Positions 8,699 to 16,347 of a stretch of DNA of 64,000 bases are shown in pieces. Below the pieces are notes generated by a model. It saw only the letters and a program-made list of their open reading frames with translations. It ran no database searches and had not been told where the DNA came from. This DNA is from Limnochordales bacterium (GTDB lineage: Bacteria > Bacillota > Limnochordia > Limnochordales > DUMU01), in assembly GCA_014896315.1 (NCBI GenBank), contig JADBKP010000003.1, positions 271,689 to 335,688 on the forward strand, written 5' to 3'. The number at the start of each line of letters is the position of its first letter. The first letter of the stretch is position 1. Position numbers and translations under genes: made by a program.

Positions 8699-9745
8699 TC
8701 AGACGGTACAGCCGCAGGACTGCCGAACTACCAACTCGGTGCCTACCAGTACGGTCTGTCCCGCCACCGGCGGGGCGGCCACATCCCCGGCGACCATCCC
8801 CAGCAGCACGCGGGCGGCTGCCACCCCGATCCGGTCGGTAAAGACCCGCACGGTAGTGAGGGGAGGGGTAGCCTCCGCAGCCATGGCCACATCATCGAAG
8901 CCAACGATCGCCAGATCCTGCGGTATCCGGAACCCCTGGTCTTTGGCAGCTCGTAACGCCCCCAGGGCCATGGCATCGTTTGCACAAAAGAGCGCTTGCG
9001 GCATGGGCTCACCCGTCGTCCGCACTTCTTCCAACAGGCGTAGCAGCGCCTGGTACCCACTGGCTTCGGTCGTCTCCGGCATCGACACGACCCGAGCACC
9101 GCCTTCGGCTCCGGCCAAAGCCAGGGCGCCGGCGTAACCGAAGTAGCGGTTGCGACTGCTCGGCCATGTGAGCGGCCCACAAAGGCAAGCAAAGCGGCGA
9201 TAGCCATGGGTCAGCAGGTGTTGAACTGCCTGTGCCGCCCCTCCCTGGTCATCGCCGGCGACGACCGGCGTATTGGGTAGTTCGGGATCACGGTTGTCAA
9301 TCAGCACCAGGGGCAAGCCCTGCGCTGCTACCTCGCGTACCAGCTCCGCCGGTACCTCCGGCCCGGCCAGAAGGAACCCGCCCAATCGGCCGCTACCGAC
9401 CAGCCGACGCAGGTGCTCGGCCTCCATCTCTCCTACGGGCAGCGGCACCAGCTGGTACCCATGCCGCCCGAGTTCAGCACTGGCCGCGTACAGCACTGCG
9501 GAGTAGAAAGGATCTTCGTTTCGCCGCACCCGGTGGTATCGAACAATGAAGCCGAAGGAGTCCGGCTGCGCCGACGTGAGCCGCCGCGCCGAGTCATTGG
9601 GCACGAACCCAAGACGCGCAGCGGCAGCCAAAACGCGGGCGCGCGTCTTCTCACCCACACCCTCTTTATCATTGAGAACACGGGAGACGGTGGCGACCGA
9701 CACCCCCGCTTCTGCCGCCACATCTCTAATGGTACGCCGCGCCAC
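8699..9745 (-). CDS. LacI-family transcriptional regulator
   Basis: 348 residues from GTG 9745. The N-terminal HTH is TIRDVAAEAGVSVATVSRVLN followed by the hinge helix AAARLGFVPNDSARRL. The periplasmic-binding-like effector domain carries typical LacI motifs (LIDNRDPELPNTPVVAGDDQGGA, AIVGFDDVAMA, PPLTTVRV). It probably represses the solute-binding protein gene downstream in response to a sugar. I did not find a convincing palindromic operator in either flanking intergenic stretch. Confidence 0.92.
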   Translation of the reverse strand: MARRTIRDVAAEAGVSVATVSRVLNDKEGVGEKTRARVLAAAARLGFVPNDSARRLTSAQPDSFGFIVRYHRVRRNEDPFYSAVLYAASAELGRHGYQLVPLPVGEMEAEHLRRLVGSGRLGGFLLAGPEVPAELVREVAAQGLPLVLIDNRDPELPNTPVVAGDDQGGAAQAVQHLLTHGYRRFACLCGPLTWPSSRNRYFGYAGALALAGAEGGARVVSMPETTEASGYQALLRLLEEVRTTGEPMPQALFCANDAMALGALRAAKDQGFRIPQDLAIVGFDDVAMAAEATPPLTTVRVFTDRIGVAAARVLLGMVAGDVAAPPVAGQTVLVGTELVVRQSCGCTV

Positions 9746-9779
9746 TCACCGACCGCCTTTGCGTAACCGTTTTCTCTTT

Positions 9780-9807
9780 TTGTTACATACGCCAGCCACA
9801 GCATAAT
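9780..9807 (+). promoter_or_regulatory. Possible promoter for the tiny membrane proteins
   Basis: TTGTTA (9780-9785) and CATAAT (9802-9807) are separated by 16 bases and face the three small plus-strand genes. The match to the vegetative consensus is moderate. If these genes are sporulation genes, another sigma factor may be used instead. Confidence 0.3.
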
Positions 9808-9937
9808 TCCTTCCGGCCGGCCGCGGGAAATCAGCCCTGCAGTCCTATAACCCCGGACCCAGGAAATGAATACTCCTGCCCCGGGGTCAGACAAGGGCAG
9901 ACAAAAGAATTAAGGCCGACCCCGAAGGAGGATACTA

Positions 9938-10024
9938 ATGGGACGTTTCGATGATAAGTTCGCTTTCGTGCTTTTCCTTATTCTGGTCCTCTTGCTGTTG
10001 GGTGATGACGGAAAGCACCTGTAA
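9938..10024 (+). CDS. Tiny transmembrane protein 1 (YjcZ-like)
   Basis: 28 residues, MGRFDDKFAFVLFLILVLLL followed by LGDDGKHL. AAGGAGG lies 6 nt before ATG 9938. It consists of a short polar head, one hydrophobic helix opening F/W-A-F-V, and an acidic LGDD end. The pattern resembles the tiny-TM/YjcZ family of Bacillota (FALIVVLFILLIIVGA type), several members of which are spore proteins. First of three tandem paralogues and the most divergent. It lies on the strand opposite its neighbours. Confidence 0.65.
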   Translation: MGRFDDKFAFVLFLILVLLLLGDDGKHL

Positions 10025-10210
10025 GCTGGCGTAGCTAGCAGTGGTCTGGCGGGGGGCGGTGTCCGGTACCGGAAGGGTGGGGACACTGTCCCTCGCTTTG
10101 TGGATTTCGGCCCGTGCTCTCATACCACGCGAACCATGTTGAACGTATGTTGTTGGCGGTCGCGGGGAGACCGGATGCCCCGCTACCAACCTTGAACAGG
10201 GGGGATAGAA

Positions 10211-10300
10211 ATGCCGGACGGATTAGGTGGATTCTTTGGCGGTCGCTGGGCTTTCGTGATCTTTCTGATTCTTATTCTGTTGATCCTCGGCGACAACTAG
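10211..10300 (+). CDS. Tiny transmembrane protein 2 (YjcZ-like)
   Basis: 29 residues: a Gly-rich head MPDGLGGFFGG, then RWAFVIFLILILLILGDN. AGGGGGG precedes ATG 10211. From RWAFV to LGD it differs from the third copy only at the last residue (N versus D), while most codon third positions differ, so selection appears to act on the peptide. Probably membrane-inserted; role unknown, spore-associated by family analogy. Confidence 0.7.
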   Translation: MPDGLGGFFGGRWAFVIFLILILLILGDN

Positions 10301-10353
10301 CACTGATCGGCAGCTGAAGCCAGTTCAGCTCTGGGAGGAAAGGAGGAGAGTGG

Positions 10354-10434
10354 ATGGGCGGCTTCGTGTTCGGTCCCCGGTGGGCGTTTGTGATCTTCCT
10401 GATCCTTATTCTCCTCATCCTGGGTGACGACTAG
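10354..10434 (+). CDS. Tiny transmembrane protein 3 (YjcZ-like)
   Basis: 26 residues: MGGFVFGP, then RWAFVIFLILILLILGDD. A strong AAAGGAGGAG site lies just upstream of ATG 10354. Same architecture as the two preceding small genes, with a Gly/Phe head, one helix and an acidic end. The gene is 53 bases beyond copy 2 and converges on the ABC ATPase gene at 10482. Confidence 0.7.
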   Translation: MGGFVFGPRWAFVIFLILILLILGDD

Positions 10435-10481
10435 CTGCAGCGGTATCCATCGACCTGGGCCATCCCGCACCGCGGGGTGGC

Positions 10482-11699
10482 CTATGTTTGTTTGTCGATT
10501 CTTCTTTCGGAGACCGGGTCGAAGAGGTATTGATGCCCCGGTGACCAGGCCAGGAAGTACTGATCACCGATCTGGAGCTGTAGAGTTGCCGGAACGACCG
10601 CCCGTATACAAATCCTGGCCGTGTCCGAGCTGCAGATAGCAGGAGCAAGTTCAACCAGCTTGTACCAGCCCTGAAACTGGATTGCCGCCACCTTAAACTC
10701 CGGCGTCACTATACTTCCTGTGGGAAAGCCCCCAGGGTCGGACCCGAGAAGAATTTGTTCGGGACGGACACAAACAAGCACCACGTCCCTTCCCTTTCCC
10801 TCGCCGGCCATCCACCGCATAACGCCCGCAGCCTCTCCCTCGGCCAGGGGCAACTCCCATTCCCCCAGCGCCGGAACGCGAAGGCTCCTGCAAGGAGATG
10901 AAACAGCCCTCGCCTCGAGAACGTTAGGTGGCAGCGGGCTGAAGCCCCGGGCCACAGCCAGGTGGCGCGGATCTGTATAGAGCGCCTCAGGTGCGCCCCC
11001 CTGAAGTACCTGACCTTCTGACAGATAGACCACCTCATCGGCAAGGGCGAGCGCTGTCATGGCATCCGCCACCGACCAAATCACCACCGGGGTGAGATCC
11101 ATTTCGTCAAGGAGTCTCCGCACGAGGGTTACAAGTTCCTGCCGGGTACCGGTCGGGAACGAGGTCAGAGGGTCGTCGAGCAGCAGTACCCGCGGCCGGG
11201 AAGCAAAGCTGCGGGCAAGTGCTACCCGGAAAGCTTCGGGCGGCGCCAGCTCCTGTGGGTATCGCTCCAGGAGCCGCTCCACTCCGCACGCTTCCGCAAA
11301 CAACCGAACCTGGTCTTCCACGTCGGCTCGGAGCTTACCCTTCCACCACCTGCCACCAGCACCTTGCCGAAAAAGCACCCCGGCAGCGATCTGCCGGCTG
11401 ACCGAAAGATGGGGCCAGAGGGCGAAGTCGTGCCCGATCATTGCCATCGAGCGCTCCGGCACCGGAAGCCGATCAATCCGTCGCCCGTCGAGCCGGATCT
11501 CGCCGGAGTCCAACTCCTCGAGACCCGCCAGGCAGCGCAGGAGCAACGTCTTGCCCGCGCCTTCTGGGCCGGCCACCATAGTCAGGCGTCCGGACTGCGC
11601 CCGCAGTGAAACGTCCCGCAACAGGGGCACTTGGGTGGCCTCGGCGGCACCAGCCGCAGACCTGCGCCACTTGTTCAGACCGGTTACAGTCAGTTCCAC
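10482..11699 (-). CDS. ABC importer ATP-binding subunit with degenerate catalytic motifs
   Basis: 405 residues, MalK/PotA-like layout: ATPase domain (~1-245) then a TOBE-like regulatory domain. Walker A is intact (GPEGAGKT, residues 44-51) and the Walker B Asp is present (VLLLDD, 171-176). Other motifs are altered by comparison with MalK: Q-loop Gln is His90 (IGHDFALWPHLSV), signature LSGGQ is LAPPE (151-155), the catalytic Glu is Asp176, D-loop SNLD is TSFP, and the H-loop His is Trp208 (IWSVADAM). It may bind but hardly hydrolyse ATP. Two permease genes lie directly upstream on the same strand. Confidence 0.85.
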   Translation of the reverse strand: MELTVTGLNKWRRSAAGAAEATQVPLLRDVSLRAQSGRLTMVAGPEGAGKTLLLRCLAGLEELDSGEIRLDGRRIDRLPVPERSMAMIGHDFALWPHLSVSRQIAAGVLFRQGAGGRWWKGKLRADVEDQVRLFAEACGVERLLERYPQELAPPEAFRVALARSFASRPRVLLLDDPLTSFPTGTRQELVTLVRRLLDEMDLTPVVIWSVADAMTALALADEVVYLSEGQVLQGGAPEALYTDPRHLAVARGFSPLPPNVLEARAVSSPCRSLRVPALGEWELPLAEGEAAGVMRWMAGEGKGRDVVLVCVRPEQILLGSDPGGFPTGSIVTPEFKVAAIQFQGWYKLVELAPAICSSDTARICIRAVVPATLQLQIGDQYFLAWSPGHQYLFDPVSERRIDKQT

Positions 11700-11741
11700 A
11701 CCCCATTCACCTCCAGTCCAGCAGCCGCTGTAAACCCGGCA

Positions 11742-12620
11742 CTACCCACCCAGCGCCCGCGGGCGCGTGCGACTGCCTCCCTCGTTCCACAGCCCAAAGA
11801 GCCTGTGCCCCGCAACCAGCAACAAGAGCCACCCCGGCAAGGCGAGAACGAGGGCGGCCAAAGCCACCAGCGCCGGCGGCGCGGCGGTGATTCCCGGTTC
11901 GGACCACCAGCGATAGACCACCGCTCCGACCGTAGGCGTCAGGGGTAACAGCAAGGAGGCCAGCAGAACCTCGTTTGCCATCCCGACCAGGAACAGTCCC
12001 CCTGTGATCAGCACGTCCCGCCAGACCAGCGGCCAGACAACCCGCCGCCGCGCCTGCGCAGGTGAAAGTCCCAGCAGCCAGGCAGCCTCCTCCCAACCTT
12101 GGGGGAGACGGCGGAAAAGCAGATACCCCATTCCTGCCGCCCAGGGAGTACCGAAAGCTGCATATACCAGCGTCAAAACGGCCGCGGGCGCATGCGCCCG
12201 CACGGTCCGCGAGATCTCAAGTACGGGTATGCCCACGGCTACGGCCGGGAGTAGCCGGGTCAGGAGCAACAGGACGATCAGGTCCCGGGTCCGGGTAGTG
12301 GCCGCAGCTTCTGGCGGGCGGGCCGGTGCCGCTCGCTCCCACTGCACCAGCCTCCAGCCGGCGGGAAGGCCAAGGAGCAGGGCGATGGCTGCGGCGGGTA
12401 TGGCTACCACCAGCATGTTGGCCAGGGCGAGCAAGAGCCGGGGGCGCAGGAAGAAGAGCTGACGCAGGCCGGCAAGGAACGGGCCGGGCCAGGGCGCCGG
12501 TTCTGTGACCCAAAGCAGAAGGGAAAGAAGGGGAACGTAGAGCAGGCCGGCCACAAGCAGTGCGACAAGTGCAAGCAATAGTTTGACTAGCTGCCTAGAC
12601 ACCGCTGCCACTCCGTTCAA
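11742..12620 (-). CDS. ABC importer permease subunit 2
   Basis: 292 residues with about six membrane helices. The cytoplasmic EAA loop is recognisable as EEAAWLLGLSPAQARRRVVWPL, the contact site for an ATPase subunit (E-A-A---G---------P). The start overlaps the end of the other permease by 26 bases, so the two are translated together and probably form a heterodimeric channel. The subunit resembles permeases of iron, thiamine or spermidine/sulfate-type importers; substrate unknown. Confidence 0.85.
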   Translation of the reverse strand: MNGVAAVSRQLVKLLLALVALLVAGLLYVPLLSLLLWVTEPAPWPGPFLAGLRQLFFLRPRLLLALANMLVVAIPAAAIALLLGLPAGWRLVQWERAAPARPPEAAATTRTRDLIVLLLLTRLLPAVAVGIPVLEISRTVRAHAPAAVLTLVYAAFGTPWAAGMGYLLFRRLPQGWEEAAWLLGLSPAQARRRVVWPLVWRDVLITGGLFLVGMANEVLLASLLLPLTPTVGAVVYRWWSEPGITAAPPALVALAALVLALPGWLLLLVAGHRLFGLWNEGGSRTRPRALGG

Positions 12621-13479
12621 CAGGCAGTACGGCGATGGTGACGTCTCGCCCCTGCCTGCCCGCGGCCCGCAAGGGTGGAATCAGCAAGACCAGACAGGCC
12701 ACGCCGAGAAGCAGTACCACCAGCATGCTGATCCAGGCTACTGCCGGGACGCGACGATACGCTCCGGCATGTTCCAGTATCTGTTCAAGAAGCAAGGGGG
12801 GACGTGAACCCGGGAAGAGTAACAACCCTGCGGCATAGAGCTGGATGCCCTGCAAGAAACGGACAAGCAGTCCCACCCGCCAGAAAGGGCGTAGTGCAGA
12901 GAAGAGAAACCCCCATAAGACCGGTCCCCGGGCTCCCAGAAGCCGAACGGTCTCGATCTCGGCGGCGCTTAACTGGCTCAGGCCGGCAAGAAGTATGAGC
13001 GAAAGTACGGGCCAGCCACGCCATGCGTCTACCAGTGCCAGCAGAGCTGCCGGATTGGCCTGCAGCACCCCACCCAGCCAAGAGAGGCTTCGCCGCGCCA
13101 GCACCAGATACCAGGACGCAGCCGCTGTAAATTCGGGAAGGAGGAGAACGGCTGCAAGCCCATAGAGGATAACCCTGCTGCCCGGCAACCGCAGCCAGAG
13201 CCAGAAAGAGGTGAGTCCGGCCAGAACGGCCGAGCCGGCGGTCGCGGCCAGGGCGACCCCTAGAGTGAAAGCTACGGTGTTCCAGAAGTCCCGGTTAGCC
13301 GCCACCATCTGCCAGCCAAAGATCCCCGGCCGGAGTATCGCCTGTACCAGTCCGAAAAGCAACGGAGCAAACAACATAACGCCCAGGTAAAGCAGGGCAA
13401 AAAGCAACGCCGGGTGCCACCACGAGGATCTCAAATGAACACCGGCACCTGCCGGGCGCTCTGTGGGCCGAAGCGGCAT
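12595..13479 (-). CDS. ABC importer permease subunit 1
   Basis: 294 residues, about six helices (ALLFALLYLGVMLFAPLLFGL, VAFTLGVALAATAGSAVLAGL and others). An EAA-like loop reads AAEIETVRLLGARGPVLWGF. First gene of the permease-permease-ATPase unit reading leftward. No binding protein gene lies in this unit, which is unusual for an importer; the solute-binding protein at 7185-8480 could serve it. Confidence 0.85.
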   Translation of the reverse strand: MPLRPTERPAGAGVHLRSSWWHPALLFALLYLGVMLFAPLLFGLVQAILRPGIFGWQMVAANRDFWNTVAFTLGVALAATAGSAVLAGLTSFWLWLRLPGSRVILYGLAAVLLLPEFTAAASWYLVLARRSLSWLGGVLQANPAALLALVDAWRGWPVLSLILLAGLSQLSAAEIETVRLLGARGPVLWGFLFSALRPFWRVGLLVRFLQGIQLYAAGLLLFPGSRPPLLLEQILEHAGAYRRVPAVAWISMLVVLLLGVACLVLLIPPLRAAGRQGRDVTIAVLPVERSGSGV

Positions 13480-13515
13480 AAGAACACCCCGGTCTTAATA
13501 TGCCCGCATTTGGCT

Positions 13516-14481
13516 TCACCGCTCCCCCGCCTCGCGTTTCCGTAGCTTTTCCAGGGCACGGGCGAACTCTGGCGGCAACGGTTCAGTAAATTGAAGGAAC
13601 TCGCCCGTCCGCGGGTGCACAAACCCCAGTGTCCCGGCGTGCAAGGCCTGGCCACTCAATCCCAACCACTCCCGGTCGTCCCGCAGAAGATGCGGCGGAC
13701 AGTAAAGGGGGTCGCCCGCCACGGGATGGCCAAAAGTAGAAAGATGCACCCGGATCTGGTGCGTACGCCCGGTGGCAAGGCGGAGCTCGAGAAGGGAGTG
13801 ATTGGTAAACCGTTCTACCAGACGGTAATGGGTTATTGCCGGTTTGCCCTTTTCCGGCGGTACGACCGCCAGGCGCACACGGTCTACAGGATGCCGGCCT
13901 ATCGCTCCCGCAAGCACGCCGGATTCGGGGTCGGGCACACCATGCACCAGCGCCTGGTAAACCCGCTTAACCGAGTGCTCCCGCAGCTGCGCCGCAAGCG
14001 ACCGGTAAGCCAGCTCGGTCTTGGCCACCATCAGCAGGCCGGAGGTGTCTTTGTCAAGCCGGTGAACTATACCCGGACGAAACTCGGCATCCGGATGAAC
14101 GTAGAGCGTCGTTCCGCGCCCGAGGAGCGCATTGACCAGCGTTCCACCTGGGTGTCCGGGGGCGGGATGAGCAGGCATCCCTGCCGGCTTGGCTACCACC
14201 AGCAGGTCGTCATCCTCGTAAACGACCTTGATGGGAATATCCTCGGGTGCCGCCGATAAGGGCGGACGTGGCAGTGCGCGAGCCTCGATCCGATCCCCGG
14301 GCTGGACATAAGCGGCCGGTTTGGTAGTCACCGCGCCGTTCACCGTGACCGCACCCTGCCGGATCCACTCCTGTACCAGGGCGCGGCTGGCACCGATCGC
14401 GGTCGCCAACACCCGGTCCAGGCGGCCGGCTTCGGCGGCCACAAGGGTTATCAGTGATGGCGAGCCGGTTGGCGTCGTCAT
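13516..14481 (-). CDS. rluD: RluD-type 23S rRNA pseudouridine synthase
   Basis: 321 residues. An N-terminal S4 RNA-binding domain (RLDRVLATAIGASRALVQEWIRQGAVTVNG) precedes the catalytic domain with the RluA-family signature GIVHRLDKDTSGLLMVAKT, where the Asp is the nucleophile, and the RTHQIRVHL motif. Converts uridines in 23S rRNA to pseudouridine. Its start overlaps the lspA stop (14478-14481). The lspA-rluD order is standard in Bacillota. Confidence 0.93.
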   Translation of the reverse strand: MTTPTGSPSLITLVAAEAGRLDRVLATAIGASRALVQEWIRQGAVTVNGAVTTKPAAYVQPGDRIEARALPRPPLSAAPEDIPIKVVYEDDDLLVVAKPAGMPAHPAPGHPGGTLVNALLGRGTTLYVHPDAEFRPGIVHRLDKDTSGLLMVAKTELAYRSLAAQLREHSVKRVYQALVHGVPDPESGVLAGAIGRHPVDRVRLAVVPPEKGKPAITHYRLVERFTNHSLLELRLATGRTHQIRVHLSTFGHPVAGDPLYCPPHLLRDDREWLGLSGQALHAGTLGFVHPRTGEFLQFTEPLPPEFARALEKLRKREAGER

Positions 14482-15008
14482 TTTCTGGCGGTTCTCTCCG
14501 TGCGGGAAAGCTCAAGCTGCCGGTTTTCCTGCCACCAGATGCCCAGCACTATCAGGATAGTCCCCAACACCAGGGCAGCATCGGCCAGATTGAAGACCGG
14601 CCAGTGCGGTATGTCGATGAAATCGATGACGTAGCCCAGGCGCACCCGATCGATCAGATTGCCTGCGGTCCCGCCGGTCACGAGAGCCGCTCCCAGATCG
14701 GCAGGCCTGGCGGTCGCACGAGAAAGCTGCCGGCGAAAGAGGAAGATGCCGATCAGCAAGATCACGGAAGTAGCGATGGAGAGAAACCGGTAGCCGGGCA
14801 AAAGGCCGAAGGCCGAGCCCCGGTTGTGAACCAGGCTCAGGGAGAGAAACGGTGGCAGAAGCGGGAGCGAGGAATAGGGGGAGAGCGTCGCACTGGCCGC
14901 CACCTTACTGCACTGGTCGGCCAGGAGTGTAAACGCCAAGAGACCCCAAGCCAGTCGCCGGCGTCGGATCTCCTCGGTGCCGGCCTTTGTCGATTCAACG
15001 ACGACGAT
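14478..15008 (-). CDS. lspA: Lipoprotein signal peptidase LspA (start uncertain)
   Basis: Membrane aspartyl peptidase that removes the signal from diacylglyceryl-prolipoproteins. Motifs: N-terminal LLADQCSK, VHNRGSAFG, catalytic Asp in TAGNLIDR and in FNLADA, and four hydrophobic segments. The start is a puzzle. The first conventional start codon in frame is TTG 14939, which would remove most of the first helix (RRRLAWGLLAFTLLADQ). The only good ribosome site, AGGAGG at ~15017-15022, is 8 nt upstream of an ATC at 15008. I give the ATC-based extent; CTG 14954 or TTG 14939 are alternatives. Confidence 0.85.
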   Translation of the reverse strand: MVVVESTKAGTEEIRRRRLAWGLLAFTLLADQCSKVAASATLSPYSSLPLLPPFLSLSLVHNRGSAFGLLPGYRFLSIATSVILLIGIFLFRRQLSRATARPADLGAALVTGGTAGNLIDRVRLGYVIDFIDIPHWPVFNLADAALVLGTILIVLGIWWQENRQLELSRTERTARK

Positions 15009-15047
15009 GGCCCTCTCCTCCTGACTCCTGCATCTAACATCTGATCA

Positions 15048-15749
15048 TCATTGCTGAGGGTGGTGCCCGCCGCCCTTTGCAGGCTCGGGATAGATCAGCT
15101 CCGGATCAGTGACCCCGGTTGCCGCCAGATCGACCACCGCGTCCACCGGCTCGACTGCTCCGGTGTCCTCATCTGTGTCGGAGAGCTCCCCGTGCTCCAC
15201 CGCCTCCGGAATGTCCTGAGGCGAATTGGCATTCCCGTACCTGGCCACGTCCTGCCAAGCATCTTCGCCGTCATAGCCGGTGTATCCTTCTCCATCCCGA
15301 ACGACATATCCCCACTGAAACGGTTCTTCCTGAACCCCATGTATCGTGTCATGTGCTTTCTCCTCGGCCACCTGACAAGTATAACAAAACACCGCGTAGG
15401 GCCTTGCTGCCAGGCGCTCCCTTCCAATCGGGCGGCCGCAACGATCGCATATGCCATACGTTCCTGCATCCAGCTTCTGTAGCGCTCGCTCGATCAGTTC
15501 CAGCATATGACGGGCCTGGAGCCGCAACGTCACATCCTTTTCCCGTTCAAACGTCTCCGTGGCCAGGTCCGATGTGTGGTTGTCGTAGGCGGACAACTCA
15601 CCCACCGAGCTCAGCAACGGTTCACCCAGCTGGCGGTCATTCATGCCCTGCACCCTCTCCCGCAGGCGTTCGGCCTCGGCCCGCAGGTAGGTCCGGATAT
15701 CCTCCGGGTCAGCAGGCAGAATGTCGTCCGTACCGCGATGGTGAGCCAA
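15048..15749 (-). CDS. YteA-like TraR/DksA zinc-finger protein
   Basis: 233 residues. An N-terminal coiled segment (LRAEAERLRERVQG) and the LGEPLLSSVGELSAYDNHTSDLATETFEREKD block are characteristic of the Bacillota YteA group. A C4 zinc finger follows: CDRCGRPIGRERL...CYTC. The C-terminal ~90 residues are acidic and probably disordered. DksA relatives bind RNA polymerase; YteA is a sporulation-associated protein of uncertain role. It sits just upstream of lspA, a common neighbour in this lineage. Confidence 0.85.
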   Translation of the reverse strand: MAHHRGTDDILPADPEDIRTYLRAEAERLRERVQGMNDRQLGEPLLSSVGELSAYDNHTSDLATETFEREKDVTLRLQARHMLELIERALQKLDAGTYGICDRCGRPIGRERLAARPYAVFCYTCQVAEEKAHDTIHGVQEEPFQWGYVVRDGEGYTGYDGEDAWQDVARYGNANSPQDIPEAVEHGELSDTDEDTGAVEPVDAVVDLAATGVTDPELIYPEPAKGGGHHPQQ

Positions 15750-15877
15750 CCCGGTTAACCCCCTTCTGCTTTTCCTTCCGATCGCCGGCCACGGCCGAGG
15801 AAGGCGGGCGTGGCAGAACTGCCGCTGAGCCCCTGCCGTCAGCGGCCAGGGTCCGGGCCAACCCGCAACGGCTCTCT

Positions 15878-16258
15878 CTAAAGGCCCGGCGGCCGCAACT
15901 GCAGCTCCCGTTCGACGATGCGGGTAATATCGGCGATGAACTCCCCGATCACCGGCAGGTTGAGGGAGGCAAGCCGCCCGAGAAAGTAAATCACCAGGGC
16001 CGCTACGGCAGTGAAGCCAATGGCCGTGCCCACTCCCCGCATCATCCCGCTGGCCAGGCTGAGCAGCAACATCCGCCGTGGTCGGCGGTAGAGCTCAACC
16101 AGCTCCGCCAGGCTCGAACGCTCGAGAGCGTCAGCCAGCCGCTCCATCTGCGTCAAGAGGAAGTCTCGATCGGAGCCGGCGGCCGATCGCCGGGACTCTT
16201 CCCGCATCATTCCCTCCCTCTCCTGAGGCTGCCGATCATCCCGCTCGGCGGGGCTCAT
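15878..16258 (-). CDS. DUF5665 family membrane protein
   Basis: 126 residues from ATG 16258; longer in-frame starts would run into ileS. The N-terminus is charged. The conserved core LVELYRRPRRMLLLSLASGM, MRGVGTAIGFTAVAALVIYFL and NLPVIGEFIADITRIVE matches DUF5665, a small Bacillota membrane protein family with one or two helices. Function unknown. It lies 90 bases downstream of ileS on the same strand and probably shares its transcript. Confidence 0.8.
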   Translation of the reverse strand: MSPAERDDRQPQEREGMMREESRRSAAGSDRDFLLTQMERLADALERSSLAELVELYRRPRRMLLLSLASGMMRGVGTAIGFTAVAALVIYFLGRLASLNLPVIGEFIADITRIVERELQLRPPGL

Positions 16259-16347
16259 ACCATGCTCCCTTTCCGCGGTTAGCGTAACCGGACGCCTGCG
16301 GCCGAACGCAACCATTCTCCACCGGCACTGGCATCCTGGCGATACTG

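Noticed and set aside
15119..16282. Plus-strand open frame of 387 codons
   Set aside because: Antisense to the YteA-like and DUF5665 genes; Pro/Arg-rich composition typical of shadow frames in GC-rich DNA.
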